Assembly (NCBI GenBank): GCA_035648735.1
Contig: DASRKX010000072.1
Location: 1-54,365 of the forward strand
Reading direction: 5' to 3'
DNA: 54,365 nucleotides
Source of the DNA: REEB95 sp035648735
Lineage (GTDB): Bacteria > Pseudomonadota > Alphaproteobacteria > ATCC43930 > CGMCC-115725
Each line of letters starts with the position of its first letter. Positions within the stretch are counted from its first letter, which is position 1. The notes under the pieces are model-generated. The model did not search any database. It was not told where the DNA came from and was given only the letters and a program-made list of their open reading frames with translations. Of the stretch, positions 33,376 through 42,226 are shown piece by piece. Position numbers and translations under genes: made by a program.

Positions 33376-33900
33376 ATGGCCCTGCTGCAAGTTATCACCG
33401 CGCCCGATCCGCGCCTGAAGCGCAAATCCAAGCCGGTCGCGCGAGTCGACGACCGCATCCGGCGGCTGATGGGCGACATGCTGGAGACCATGTATGCCGA
33501 GGACGGCATCGGCCTGTCTGCGCCGCAGGTCGGCGCGCTCGAGCGTGTCATCGTCGTCGATATCGGCGGCGAGGGCGGCAAGCCCGCGCCGCTCAGGATC
33601 GCCAATCCCGAGATTCTCTGGCGGTCGGAGGAGCGCGTCGTCTGCAACGAGGGCTGCCTGTCGCTGCCCGAGCAATATGCCGAGGTCGAGCGCCCGGCGG
33701 AAATCCGCCTGCGCTATCTCGACGAGCATGGCGAGATCCGCGAAAGGGAAGCCAGGGGCCTGCTCTCGACCTGCATCCAGCACGAGATCGACCATCTCGA
33801 GGGTGTGCTTTTCGTCGACCATGTCTCCGCGTTGAAGCGCGGCATCATCCTGCGCAAGCTCGCGAAAGCGAAACGCCTGCAGACGCCCGTTCCCGCCTAA
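33376..33900 (+). CDS. def: Peptide deformylase
   Basis: Removes the formyl group from nascent proteins. The 174-residue metalloenzyme has all three motifs: GIGLSAPQVG (near 43), EGCLSLP (near 93, Cys metal ligand) and QHEIDHLEG (near 135, two His ligands and catalytic Glu). The ATG at 33376 lacks a ribosome site. It is followed 19 bp on by fmt, whose product adds the formyl group. Confidence 0.96.
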   Translation: MALLQVITAPDPRLKRKSKPVARVDDRIRRLMGDMLETMYAEDGIGLSAPQVGALERVIVVDIGGEGGKPAPLRIANPEILWRSEERVVCNEGCLSLPEQYAEVERPAEIRLRYLDEHGEIREREARGLLSTCIQHEIDHLEGVLFVDHVSALKRGIILRKLAKAKRLQTPVPA

Positions 33901-33919
33901 GCGCCGCAGGCGACCGCCG

Positions 33920-34861
33920 ATGAGCAAGCTGCGCCTCGCCTTCATGGGGACGCCCGCATTCGCGGCGCGCATCCTGGCGGCGCTGATCGACTCCCCGCAC
34001 GACATCGCCTGCGTCTATGCCCAGCCGGCACGGCCCGCCGGCCGCGGCCACCACGTCACGCCCTCGCCGGTCGAGGAATTGGCGCGCGTCCATGATCTGC
34101 CCATCGAGACTCCAACGCGGTTCGACGCCGAAGCGGTCGCTAAATTCGCCGCGTTGCGGCTCGACGTCGCGGTGGTCGCGGCCTATGGGCTGATCCTGCC
34201 GGCGGCGGCGCTGGCGGCGCCGCGCCTCGGCTGCATCAACGTGCATGCCTCGTTGCTGCCGCGCTGGCGGGGTGCTGCGCCCATCGAACGGGCGATCCTT
34301 GCCGGCGACCGCGAGACCGGCATCTCGATCATGCAGATGGAAGCCGGCCTCGACACCGGGCCGGTGCTGTTGGCCGAGCGCGTGAAGATCGACGCCGCGA
34401 CGCGGGCCGGCGCGCTCCATGACCAGCTCGCCGAGATGGGCGCCGCGCTGCTGCTCAAGGCGCTCGACCGGCTGCCGGCCGGCGCGCTCAAGCCGGCGGC
34501 GCAGCCATATGTGGGCGCAACCTACGCCAAGAAGCTGAAGCGCGCGGAAGGCGAACTCGACTGGCGCCTGCCGGCCGCCGATCTCGCCCGGGCCTTGCGC
34601 GCCTTCGAGCTTTTCCCCGGCAGCTATTTCACCCATGGCGGCGAGCGCATCCGGGTGCTCGACGCCGAGGTGGTTGCATCCTCCGGGCACGCCGCGCCGG
34701 GCACGGTGCTCGACGACAATCTCACCATCGCCTGCGGCGCGGGCGCACTACGCCTGACCCGGCTGCAACGCGCCGGACGCGCGGCGATGGATGCCGCGGC
34801 TTTCCTGCGCGGCTGTCCCCTTCCCCCAGGCACCCTCCTGCCATGCCCCGCTACAAGCTGA
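33920..34861 (+). CDS. fmt: Methionyl-tRNA formyltransferase
   Basis: Formylates initiator Met-tRNA with 10-formyl-THF. The 313-residue protein opens with LRLAFMGTPAFAARIL. The catalytic region is CINVHASLLPRWRGAAPIERAIL (Asn, His, and SLLP formyl-THF loop), followed by ETGISIMQMEAGLDTGPVL. The C-terminal OB-like domain for tRNA binding starts near 205. The 3' end overlaps truA by 19 bp. Confidence 0.96.
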   Translation: MSKLRLAFMGTPAFAARILAALIDSPHDIACVYAQPARPAGRGHHVTPSPVEELARVHDLPIETPTRFDAEAVAKFAALRLDVAVVAAYGLILPAAALAAPRLGCINVHASLLPRWRGAAPIERAILAGDRETGISIMQMEAGLDTGPVLLAERVKIDAATRAGALHDQLAEMGAALLLKALDRLPAGALKPAAQPYVGATYAKKLKRAEGELDWRLPAADLARALRAFELFPGSYFTHGGERIRVLDAEVVASSGHAAPGTVLDDNLTIACGAGALRLTRLQRAGRAAMDAAAFLRGCPLPPGTLLPCPATS

Positions 34862-35589
34862 CCGTCGAATATGACGGCACCGGCCTGGTCGGCTGGCAAC
34901 GCCAGGCCAAGGGGCTGACGGTGCAGGAAATCCTCGAGACCGCGGTCGAGCGCTTTTCCGGCAAGCGCGCCACCGTCTATGGCGCGGGCCGCACCGATTC
35001 CGGTGTCCATGCCCTCGGCCAGGTGGCACATGTCGATCTGGCGCGCGAGCGGCCGGCCGACACCGTCCGCAACGCGCTCAACCAGCACGTCAGGCCGCAT
35101 GCCGTGACGGTGCTGGCGGTCGAGCGCGTCGCCGAGTCCTTCAATGCGCGGCGCTCGGCCAAGGAGCGCGTCTATCGCTACCGCATTCTCAACCGGCGGC
35201 CGCCCGCCGCCCTGGAGCGCGGCCGCGTCTGGCACGTCGGCGCCGCGCTCGACGCCGAAGCGATGCAGGCCGCGGCGCAGCTCCTGGTCGGCAAGCACGA
35301 TTTCACGACATTCCGCGACACGATGTGCCAGGCGAAATCGCCGGTGAAGACGCTCGACGCGCTCGACGTCACACGCGCGGGCGACGAGATCCACATCGAG
35401 GCGCGGGCGCGGTCGTTCCTGCACCATCAGGTGCGCAACATCGTCGGCACGCTGAAGCTGGTGGGCGCCAAGAAATGGAGCGCCGCGCAGGTCAAGAAGG
35501 CGCTGGAAGCGCGCGATCGCCGTGCCGGCGGACCGACGGCGCCGGCGGAAGGACTCTATCTAGTCGAAGTGATCTACGGCGAAGGCTGA
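34843..35589 (+). CDS. truA: tRNA pseudouridine(38-40) synthase TruA
   Basis: Modifies the anticodon arm of tRNAs. The 248-residue protein has YDGTGLVGWQRQ near the N-terminus, the catalytic Asp in GAGRTDSGVHALGQ (about 46-59) and RARSFLHHQVRNIVGTL near 187. The start overlaps fmt by 19 bp, so def-fmt-truA form one unit. It ends 3 bp from the convergent gene at 35593. Confidence 0.96.
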   Translation: MPRYKLTVEYDGTGLVGWQRQAKGLTVQEILETAVERFSGKRATVYGAGRTDSGVHALGQVAHVDLARERPADTVRNALNQHVRPHAVTVLAVERVAESFNARRSAKERVYRYRILNRRPPAALERGRVWHVGAALDAEAMQAAAQLLVGKHDFTTFRDTMCQAKSPVKTLDALDVTRAGDEIHIEARARSFLHHQVRNIVGTLKLVGAKKWSAAQVKKALEARDRRAGGPTAPAEGLYLVEVIYGEG

Positions 35590-35592
35590 CGC

Positions 35593-36411
35593 CTAGCGCG
35601 GCATGACGCCCGGCAGCTTGCCGGTATCGAGCGGCACGTTGTAGCGCAGGCCGAAGAAGCCGGTGCTGCCATGCACGGTATCCTGACTGCCGCCGCCCTC
35701 GAATTGCAGATGTTCGTTCACCGCGTAGCTTAGGCTGACGCGGTTGCCCTGCACTTCCGGCGTGAAGGCCCGGTCGCCCCACCAGTAATGCCCGGCGCTG
35801 ATGCGCGCCTGCGGCAGCGACGGCATCGGCCAGCCGATCTCGATGTCGTGGCCGGCGAGCGAATGTTCGGCGAGCGCGCTGCCGATGGCGGGGCCGCGGT
35901 CGGTGCCCGTCGTGAGATATGTCGCCGGATCGATGGCCGCGGTGCCGATCTCGACGCCGAGATTGCTGCGGCTGCGGCTCAGCACCCAATTGCGATCCGG
36001 GGTGGCCACCGCCTGGCGCGAGATGTCGGCGAGGGAGAGACGTTTCTGGCGCGCCGGCGCGGAATTCGCCTCCGACTGGCCTTCGGTTTGGGGCGTGCGC
36101 TCGTGCAGGGCGACGACTTCGCCGATCGGCAGGGCCGCGGTGGTCGCGGTTGCGAAAGCCAGCATGCCGAGGCTCGGCCGCAGCTCGCGCGCGGTGGCGA
36201 CGCTGAGCTCGGCCTTGGCGACCCATTGCGCGGCCGCCGCGACCGCGTGCGGCAAGCCCGTATCGGACAGCGTCTGGCGCATGTCCTGCACGAAGCCGGC
36301 GGCGCCTTTCGCCGGCACGGCCTCGTCGGCGGCATAGGCAACGCCGCTCACGCCCATCAGGACGAGAGCAAGCGCCACGCGCACGCCGCGCAACCGAGCA
36401 GAGATTTCCAT
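35593..36411 (-). CDS. Outer-membrane barrel candidate resembling an inverse-autotransporter beta-domain
   Basis: A 272-residue secreted protein with a signal peptide (VALALVLMGVSGVAYA, cleavage after YAA). The N-terminal half is helical and of no known type. The C-terminal half alternates polar and hydrophobic residues like barrel strands: HDIEIGWPMPSLPQARISAG, HYWWGDRAF, VSLSYAVNEHLQFEGGG, GSTGFFGLRYNVPLDT. The pattern of D-E-IG-W-P-LP-AR--AG-YWW ending in GLRY-P resembles the intimin/invasin inverse-autotransporter barrel, though only a few strands are present. It ends before a short Pro/Gly tail with no passenger. Function is unknown. Confidence 0.55.
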   Translation of the reverse strand: MEISARLRGVRVALALVLMGVSGVAYAADEAVPAKGAAGFVQDMRQTLSDTGLPHAVAAAAQWVAKAELSVATARELRPSLGMLAFATATTAALPIGEVVALHERTPQTEGQSEANSAPARQKRLSLADISRQAVATPDRNWVLSRSRSNLGVEIGTAAIDPATYLTTGTDRGPAIGSALAEHSLAGHDIEIGWPMPSLPQARISAGHYWWGDRAFTPEVQGNRVSLSYAVNEHLQFEGGGSQDTVHGSTGFFGLRYNVPLDTGKLPGVMPR

Positions 36412-36478
36412 GGCTGGAAGGATTAACGCGTAATTGGTTAAAAGAACGCTAAACAGCTTTTTCTTAAATAGCCGAGTT

Positions 36479-37635
36479 TCATCTTACCGGAAAGAAGAGA
36501 TCGAGAAATTTCAAATAAACCTTCGTTAAATTCTCGATATCGTTAACGCTCGCGCATTCGTTAACCTTGTGCGCGGTGACGCCGGTCAGACCGAATTCCG
36601 CGACCGGGCAATAATTCTGGATGAAGCGCGCATCCGACGTGCCGCCGCCGGTGCTGAGCTCGGGCGTGCGGCCGGTAACGCTTTCGATGGCGGCGACCAG
36701 GTTGCGGCTGACCTCGCCCGGCGGCACCAGGAAGGATTCGCCGCTGACGATAACCTTGAGATCGTATTTGCCGCCGCTCTGGTCGAGGCGTTGCCTTAAC
36801 CACGCCTCGAGCTTGGCGCCGCTCCAGCGGTCGTTGAAGCGGACGTTGAAGACGGCGCGGGCGCGATCGGGAATGATGTTGGCGGCGGCGTTGCCGATAT
36901 CGATGCTGGCGATCTGCAGGTTGGACGCCTCGAACTTGGCGGTGCCCTGGTCGATGGGCTCGGCGGTCAGCGCGGTCAGCATGGCGACCAGCCGGTGCGC
37001 GGCGTTGTCGGCGAGATGCGGATAGGCGGAATGACCCTGCACGCCATGCGCCGTGAGATAGCCGTTGAGGCTGCCGCGCCGGCCGATCTTGATCATGTCG
37101 CCGAGCGACCCGACGCTGGTCGGCTCGCCGACGATGCAGCCGTCGAGCTTCTCGCCGCGCGCCGCCAGCCATTCGAGCACCTTCCTCGTGCCGTTGACCG
37201 CGGCGGCTTCCTCGTCGCCGGTGATCAGCAGGCTGATCGAGCCGCCGAAATCGGGCCCGCGCGCCGCCACGAAGCGCTGGGAAGCGGCGGCGAAGCACGC
37301 GATGGCGCTTTTCATGTCGGCGGCGCCGCGCCCGGTCAGCACGCCATCCTTCAGCGTCGCCGAGAACGGATCGACCGACCAGTTCTCGCGATTGCCCGGC
37401 GGCACCACGTCGGTATGCCCGGCGAAGCAGAAATTGCGTCCCGCCTTGCCGAGCCGGGCATAGAGGTTGAGCACCCGCTCGGTGCCCGGCTCCTGAAAGG
37501 GAACCATCTCGCATTTGAATCCGATCGGTTCGAGCGCTTGCGCCAGATGCGCCAGCACGCCCTCGTCCTTGGGCGTGACACTGGGAAAGCGGATCAGCGC
37601 GGCGGACAGGGTGACGGGATCGATTGTCATGGCCA

Positions 37636-37636
<1 letters not shown>
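36479..37636 (-). CDS. dapE: Succinyl-diaminopimelate desuccinylase DapE
   Basis: Zinc-dependent hydrolase of lysine and meso-DAP synthesis, M20 family, 385 residues. Motifs are FCFAGHTDVVPPG (His and Asp metal ligands), GRGAADMKSAIACF, ITGDEEAAAVNGT (catalytic Glu), GEPTSVGSLGDMIKIGRRG and STGGGTSDARFI. The ATG at 37636 overlaps the dapD stop (TGATG); ATG 37630 is the alternative. The 67 bp beyond its stop are AT-rich and hold the leader of the barrel gene. Confidence 0.96.
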
Positions 37637-38466
<830 letters not shown>

Positions 38467-38591
38467 GGCGCGAAGGGCTTTTGACGGAGACGGGCGCGAA
38501 ACCATGCGGCGCGGCCCCCATGCCTGTCAACCGCGGGCGGGCATGGGTTGGCAGGCCCGGCGCGGCTCGGGCAGTATGCGGCGTCATCGCC

Positions 38592-40262
38592 ATGCCCGCC
38601 CCCGCAACCCAAAGCACCGCGATCGCCATTGTCGGCGGCGGCCCCGTCGGCCTGGTGCTGGCGCTGCTGCTCGACCGGCACGGTATCAAATCGACGGTGT
38701 TCAACACCGAGCCGAATGCTCGCTGGCACCCGAAGGGCAATACGCACAACGCGCGGACCATGGAGCATTACCGGCGGCTCGGGATATCCGAGCCGATCCG
38801 CCGCCTCGGCCTGCCGGCGGACCACCCGACCGACACGGTCTATTTCACCCGCTTCAACGGCTGGGAGCTGGCGCGGATCGAGATGCCGTCGGCGGCGGAA
38901 AAGCTGGCGGCGCGCGACGCGAGCGCGAAGACCGATCAGCTGCTCGAGCCAGTCCACCGCGCCAACCAGATGTATGTCGAGAAATTCCTGCTCGAGCACG
39001 CCGCCACGCGGCCGAACATCACGCTGCGCTTCGGCTGGAGCGCGACTTCATTCAAGCAGGATTACGACGGCGTCAGCCTGCGCGGCGAACGTGCCGGCGG
39101 CGAAGCCGAAAGCTGGCGCGCCGCCTATCTTGTCGGCTGCGACGGCGGCCAGAGCTTCGTGCGCCGCACGCTCGGCATCCGCTATGAAGGTCCCGGCGGC
39201 CTCGAACAGCCGTTCTTCGGCACCTATATGCTTGCATCATACGTTCGCACGAAAGCGCTCTATCGCGACTACAAGGTGCGGCGCGCCTGGCAATACTGGG
39301 TGGTCAATCCCGAGCTGCGCGTCGCGCTTACCGCGCTCAACGGCGAGGACGAATTCCTGGTGCTGACGCGGCGCGCCGAGGATGCGCCGCCGCCCTCGGC
39401 GAAGGACGACGCGCTGGTCGGCGGCATGGTCAAGCGCGCGGCGGGTGCCGACATCCCGGTCGAGCTCCTCGCCCATTCGCCGTGGAACGGCGGCGCCGCG
39501 CTGGTGGCGCAGCGCTACGGCGAGGACCGCGTGCTGATGGCCGGCGATGCCGTGCATCTCTTCTCGCCGACCGGCGGCTTCGGCATGAACACCGGCATCG
39601 ACGATGCGGCAAATCTGGCCTGGAAGCTCGCCGCCATGATACAGGGCTGGGGCGGCCCTGACCTCATCGCGAGCTATGACCGCGAGCGCCGGCCGGTGGG
39701 AAAGCGCAACACCGAAGCGGCGCGCGCCCTCGCCATGAATGTCGGCGACGTCAAGACGCCGCGCGAGATGGAGGAGGAATCGCCCGCCGGCACGGAAGCG
39801 CGCCGGCAAGCCAGCGATTTCCTCGCGACCTTCGGCGAGGAATTCGGCTCGATCGGCGTGCAGCTCGGCGCGCGCTATGACGGCTCGTCCTTGATCGTGT
39901 CCGATGGATCGCCGCCACCGGAGGATTTCGCGCATTACGATCCCTCGGGCGTGCCGGGCGGCCGGGCGCCGCAGCTCTGGCTCGATGCCGGGCGCGGTTT
40001 CGGCAGCTCGTTGTTCGACCGCTTCGGCGTGGGCTTCACGCTGCTGCGGCTGGGCCGCGCGCCGCCCGATTCGGCAAGCCTCGCCGCCGCCGCCCAGTCG
40101 CGCGGCATTCCGCTGCAGGTGTTGGACATCGCCGATACCGAGGCGCGGGCGCTTTATGGCCGCGATCTGGCGCTCATTCGCCCGGACCAGCATGTCGCCT
40201 GGCGCGGCGACCGGGCGCCCCCCGATGCCGATGGGCTCTGGGCGCGGCTGGTCGGCTTCTAG
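38592..40262 (+). CDS. FAD-dependent aromatic monooxygenase (PheA/TfdB family)
   Basis: Flavoprotein hydroxylase of 556 residues of the PheA/TfdB/MhpA group that uses NAD(P)H and O2. Motifs are IVGGGPVGLVLALLLDRHG (FAD ADP-binding, near 12-30), LVGCDGGQSFVRRTLGI (DG motif) and RVLMAGDAVHLFSPTGGFGMNTG (GD motif). The C-terminal thioredoxin-like domain (LIRPDQHVAWRGD) is kept. The substrate is unknown and no ring-cleavage genes are nearby. It sits between dapD and the HAD gene, an unusual place for it. Its TAG overlaps the convergent HAD stop by 4 bp. Confidence 0.9.
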   Translation: MPAPATQSTAIAIVGGGPVGLVLALLLDRHGIKSTVFNTEPNARWHPKGNTHNARTMEHYRRLGISEPIRRLGLPADHPTDTVYFTRFNGWELARIEMPSAAEKLAARDASAKTDQLLEPVHRANQMYVEKFLLEHAATRPNITLRFGWSATSFKQDYDGVSLRGERAGGEAESWRAAYLVGCDGGQSFVRRTLGIRYEGPGGLEQPFFGTYMLASYVRTKALYRDYKVRRAWQYWVVNPELRVALTALNGEDEFLVLTRRAEDAPPPSAKDDALVGGMVKRAAGADIPVELLAHSPWNGGAALVAQRYGEDRVLMAGDAVHLFSPTGGFGMNTGIDDAANLAWKLAAMIQGWGGPDLIASYDRERRPVGKRNTEAARALAMNVGDVKTPREMEEESPAGTEARRQASDFLATFGEEFGSIGVQLGARYDGSSLIVSDGSPPPEDFAHYDPSGVPGGRAPQLWLDAGRGFGSSLFDRFGVGFTLLRLGRAPPDSASLAAAAQSRGIPLQVLDIADTEARALYGRDLALIRPDQHVAWRGDRAPPDADGLWARLVGF

Positions 40263-40963
40263 GCGGCTTGCGGCCGCGGCGCCAGCGCCGCGAGGAACGG
40301 CAGCAAATCGTCGACGACGTGATGGATATGGGCGGCATGGGCCGCCTCCAGCTCGCCATGCGGGCCGCCCCGGAGCCAGATCGTGGTCATGCCGAGCGCC
40401 GCGGCCGGCGGCAGATTGCGCGCCATGTCCTCGACCATGGCGGCGCTTGTCGGCTCGATGCCGTAGCGTTGCAGCAATTGGCGATAGCCCGACGGATCGG
40501 GCTTCGGCCGGTAGTCGATGGCGACGATGTCGTGAATGCCGCCGAACTGCGCCGCCAGGCCGAGGCGGTCGAGTACGCGCTCGGCATGGCGCTGGGTCCC
40601 GTTGGTGAAGACCAGCTTGCGGCCGGGCAGCGCGTCGAGCGCCGCGCCCAGCGCCGGCGCCGGCTGCACGGCGGAGAGGTCGATCGCGTGGACATAATCG
40701 AGGAAATGCCTGGGCTCGACCGCGTATTCGTTCATCAGGCCGCGCAGCGTGGTGCCGTGCTGCTGAAAATAACGGCGGCGCAGCGCGTGGGCACCTTCAT
40801 AGTCGAGCTTGAGGGTGTCCATGATGTAGCGGCCCATGCGCTCCTCGACCTCGACATAGAGGCGGCAGGAGGACGGATAGAGGGTGTTGTCGAGATCGAA
40901 AATCCAGGTCTCGATGCGATCGAGCGGGCGGGTCGCGGGAGGTTGTGATTCAGGCGGGCTCAT
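40259..40963 (-). CDS. HAD-superfamily pyrimidine 5'-nucleotidase
   Basis: A 234-residue phosphatase of the SDT1/PPM1 pyrimidine nucleotidase group. Its HAD motifs are WIFDLDNTLYP (motif I, Asp nucleophile), VFTNGTQRHA (motif II), YRPKPDPSGYRQLL (motif III) and MVEDMARNLPPA (motif IV). ATG 40963 is chosen because the longer frame is non-homologous. In relatives this gene usually lies between argB and dapD; here the nitrite cassette and the monooxygenase intervene. Confidence 0.92.
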   Translation of the reverse strand: MSPPESQPPATRPLDRIETWIFDLDNTLYPSSCRLYVEVEERMGRYIMDTLKLDYEGAHALRRRYFQQHGTTLRGLMNEYAVEPRHFLDYVHAIDLSAVQPAPALGAALDALPGRKLVFTNGTQRHAERVLDRLGLAAQFGGIHDIVAIDYRPKPDPSGYRQLLQRYGIEPTSAAMVEDMARNLPPAAALGMTTIWLRGGPHGELEAAHAAHIHHVVDDLLPFLAALAPRPQAA

Positions 40964-41005
40964 GCGCGCCCGTTTATGGAGCGCCGGGCGCCGTTTGTCG
41001 ATTAC

Positions 41006-41035
41006 GAAAAAGCGCGGCGGCGCCCCCGACGCCAC
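41006..41035 (-). terminator. Possible intrinsic terminator downstream of the FNT gene
   Basis: On the minus strand, stem GTGGCGTC-GGG-GGCGCCGC (41035-41017, with two G-U pairs) is followed 5 nt later by five T (41011-41007). It lies about 20 bp after the FNT stop at 41054 and before the HAD gene, so it could isolate the two. The gap between stem and T-run is longer than ideal. Confidence 0.4.
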
Positions 41036-41053
41036 GCCTTGCCACCCCCTAAA

Positions 41054-41866
41054 TCAATCCGCCGCGCCGCCTACCGCCGCAAGCTTGACGGTTTGCGGCG
41101 CCGTCTTGGGACTCGACATGACCCAATACGCCGCCGCGACGAAGACCGTGCCGGAGACGATGTTGCCCAGGGTCACCCAGAACATGTTGTAGGCGAAGCC
41201 CGCCCAGGTGATCGTGTCCGGATGCTCGGTGAGCAGCGCGATCAGCAGCAGCGTCATGTTGGCGACCGAATGCTCGTAGCCGCTGCCGACAAAGCCGAAC
41301 AGGCACCAGAAGATGAATATGCATTTGGCGGCGTCGCTTTGCGTGCGGCCGGCCATCCAGATGGCCAGGCAGACCAGCCAATTGCACAGGATGGCGCGCG
41401 CGAACAGCGCCAGCGCCGGCGCGTTCATCTTGGCCGCCGCGACGGCGTAGATGAACTGGCTCTTGGAGTGCAGCATCGCGCCGCCGCCGCCGGCGATGAA
41501 GATCACCGCGAGCACCGCGCAACCGGCGAGATTGCCGAGCCAGGACATGGACCAGGCGGCGCCGACGTCCTTGAGCCTGATCTTGCCGCGCAGGTAGCCG
41601 AGCGGCATGAACATGGTATGGCCGGTGAAGAGATCGGAGCCGGCGAAGATCACCAGGGTGAGCGCGATACCGAAGGACGCACCCATCACGAGCGCACGAT
41701 AGGCCGGATCGACATCGGAGCCGACGCTGAAGATCAGGATGATGCCGATCCCGACATAAGCGCCCGCCATCATCGCGCTGAGCCAGAAGCCGACGGGCGT
41801 CCGTTTCAGGAACGCAGTCTTGACCGCGGCGATGCTGGCGAACTGGTCGACGGTATCGAGAAACAT
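41054..41866 (-). CDS. Formate/nitrite transporter family channel (NirC-like)
   Basis: Inner-membrane anion channel of the FNT family, 270 residues, six membrane segments, built as a pentamer in known members. Conserved segments are MMAGAYVGIGIIL (32-44), FAGSDLFTGHT (74-84), ILCNWLVCLAIWMA (159-172) and SGYEHSVANM (195-204), whose His199 matches the central pore His of FocA. The family alone does not decide between formate and nitrite. Divergence from nirA and a shared control region point to nitrite. The ATG at 41866 has AAAGAGG 7 nt upstream. A longer frame to 41974 is not coding-like. Confidence 0.93.
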   Translation of the reverse strand: MFLDTVDQFASIAAVKTAFLKRTPVGFWLSAMMAGAYVGIGIILIFSVGSDVDPAYRALVMGASFGIALTLVIFAGSDLFTGHTMFMPLGYLRGKIRLKDVGAAWSMSWLGNLAGCAVLAVIFIAGGGGAMLHSKSQFIYAVAAAKMNAPALALFARAILCNWLVCLAIWMAGRTQSDAAKCIFIFWCLFGFVGSGYEHSVANMTLLLIALLTEHPDTITWAGFAYNMFWVTLGNIVSGTVFVAAAYWVMSSPKTAPQTVKLAAVGGAAD

Positions 41867-41958
41867 AATTTGCCTCTTTTGCCGGCTGCGAGGTTGGTGG
41901 CCCGCCCGCTCCCGCCCGTGGAGGCGCGCGCCGTTCACATTTGTGTGTTTTTGATTTC

Positions 41959-41973
41959 GCAAATCGCGTGCCA
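41959..41973 (-). promoter_or_regulatory. Sigma-54 (-24/-12) promoter of the FNT gene
   Basis: Minus-strand TGGCACG-CGAT-TTGC (41973-41959) matches every fixed base of the sigma-54 consensus TGGCACG-N4-TTGC, with GG and GC exactly 10 nt apart. Transcription would begin near 41947, leaving a leader of about 80 nt before the ATG at 41866. It needs an activator with AAA+ activity, for example NtrC; a candidate site lies at 42082-42098. Confidence 0.72.
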
Positions 41974-41995
41974 CACGACCGCGTTGCGGTTTTTC

Positions 41996-42024
41996 GCCGC
42001 GCCGCCTGAAAATTTCGGCGCGGC
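41996..42024. repeat. 9-bp inverted repeat in the FNT/nirA intergenic region
   Basis: GCCGCGCCG (41996-42004) and CGGCGCGGC (42016-42024) are exact inverted copies with an 11-base loop. No T-run follows on either strand, so it is not an obvious terminator. It lies just upstream of the FNT -24 element. Role unknown. Confidence 0.6.
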
Positions 42025-42081
42025 ACCGACTTTCCGAAGCCCGAAGCCTATTTGCTGCGCAGTTTCACCCGACCGAGGCCA

Positions 42082-42098
42082 TGCCCATATTTGATGCA
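42082..42098. promoter_or_regulatory. NtrC-like activator site between divergent sigma-54 promoters
   Basis: TGCCCATATTTGATGCA has the TGC-N11-GCA layout of NtrC sites and shares 11 of 17 bases with the enterobacterial form TGCACTATATTGGTGCA. Its centre is about 143 bp from the predicted FNT start site and about 136 bp from that of nirA, a usual distance for an enhancer serving both. A degenerate TGC-N11-GCC lies at 42130-42146. Confidence 0.5.
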
Positions 42099-42199
42099 AT
42101 TTCGCACTCGCAGCATCCAGAACAGGCAATGCGCCGCCGCGATGCCGGCGAATCATCGTTAATTCGCCGCTTTCCCACGCTTTCGTGCACCGCCGGCTT

Positions 42200-42215
42200 T
42201 GGCATTGCGATTGCT
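42200..42215 (+). promoter_or_regulatory. Sigma-54-like (-24/-12) element at the nirA start
   Basis: TGGCATTGCGATTGCT matches TGGCACG-N4-TTGCW except that CG reads TT; GG (42201-42202) and GC (42213-42214) are 10 nt apart. Predicted transcription would begin at about 42226, one base before the ATG, which would leave out the strong AAGGAAGGAG ribosome site at 42216-42225. So it is either a leaderless start, a false match, or the promoter of a second start. Confidence 0.4.
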
Positions 42216-42226
42216 AAGGAAGGAGC

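Noticed and set aside
36412..36478. AT-rich stretch with AGCTTTTTCT as a terminator of the gene pair
   Set aside because: Stem candidates are only 4 bp; it is better explained as the upstream region of the barrel gene.
41996..42024. 9-bp inverted repeat as an intrinsic terminator
   Set aside because: No T-run follows on either strand and no gene ends nearby.
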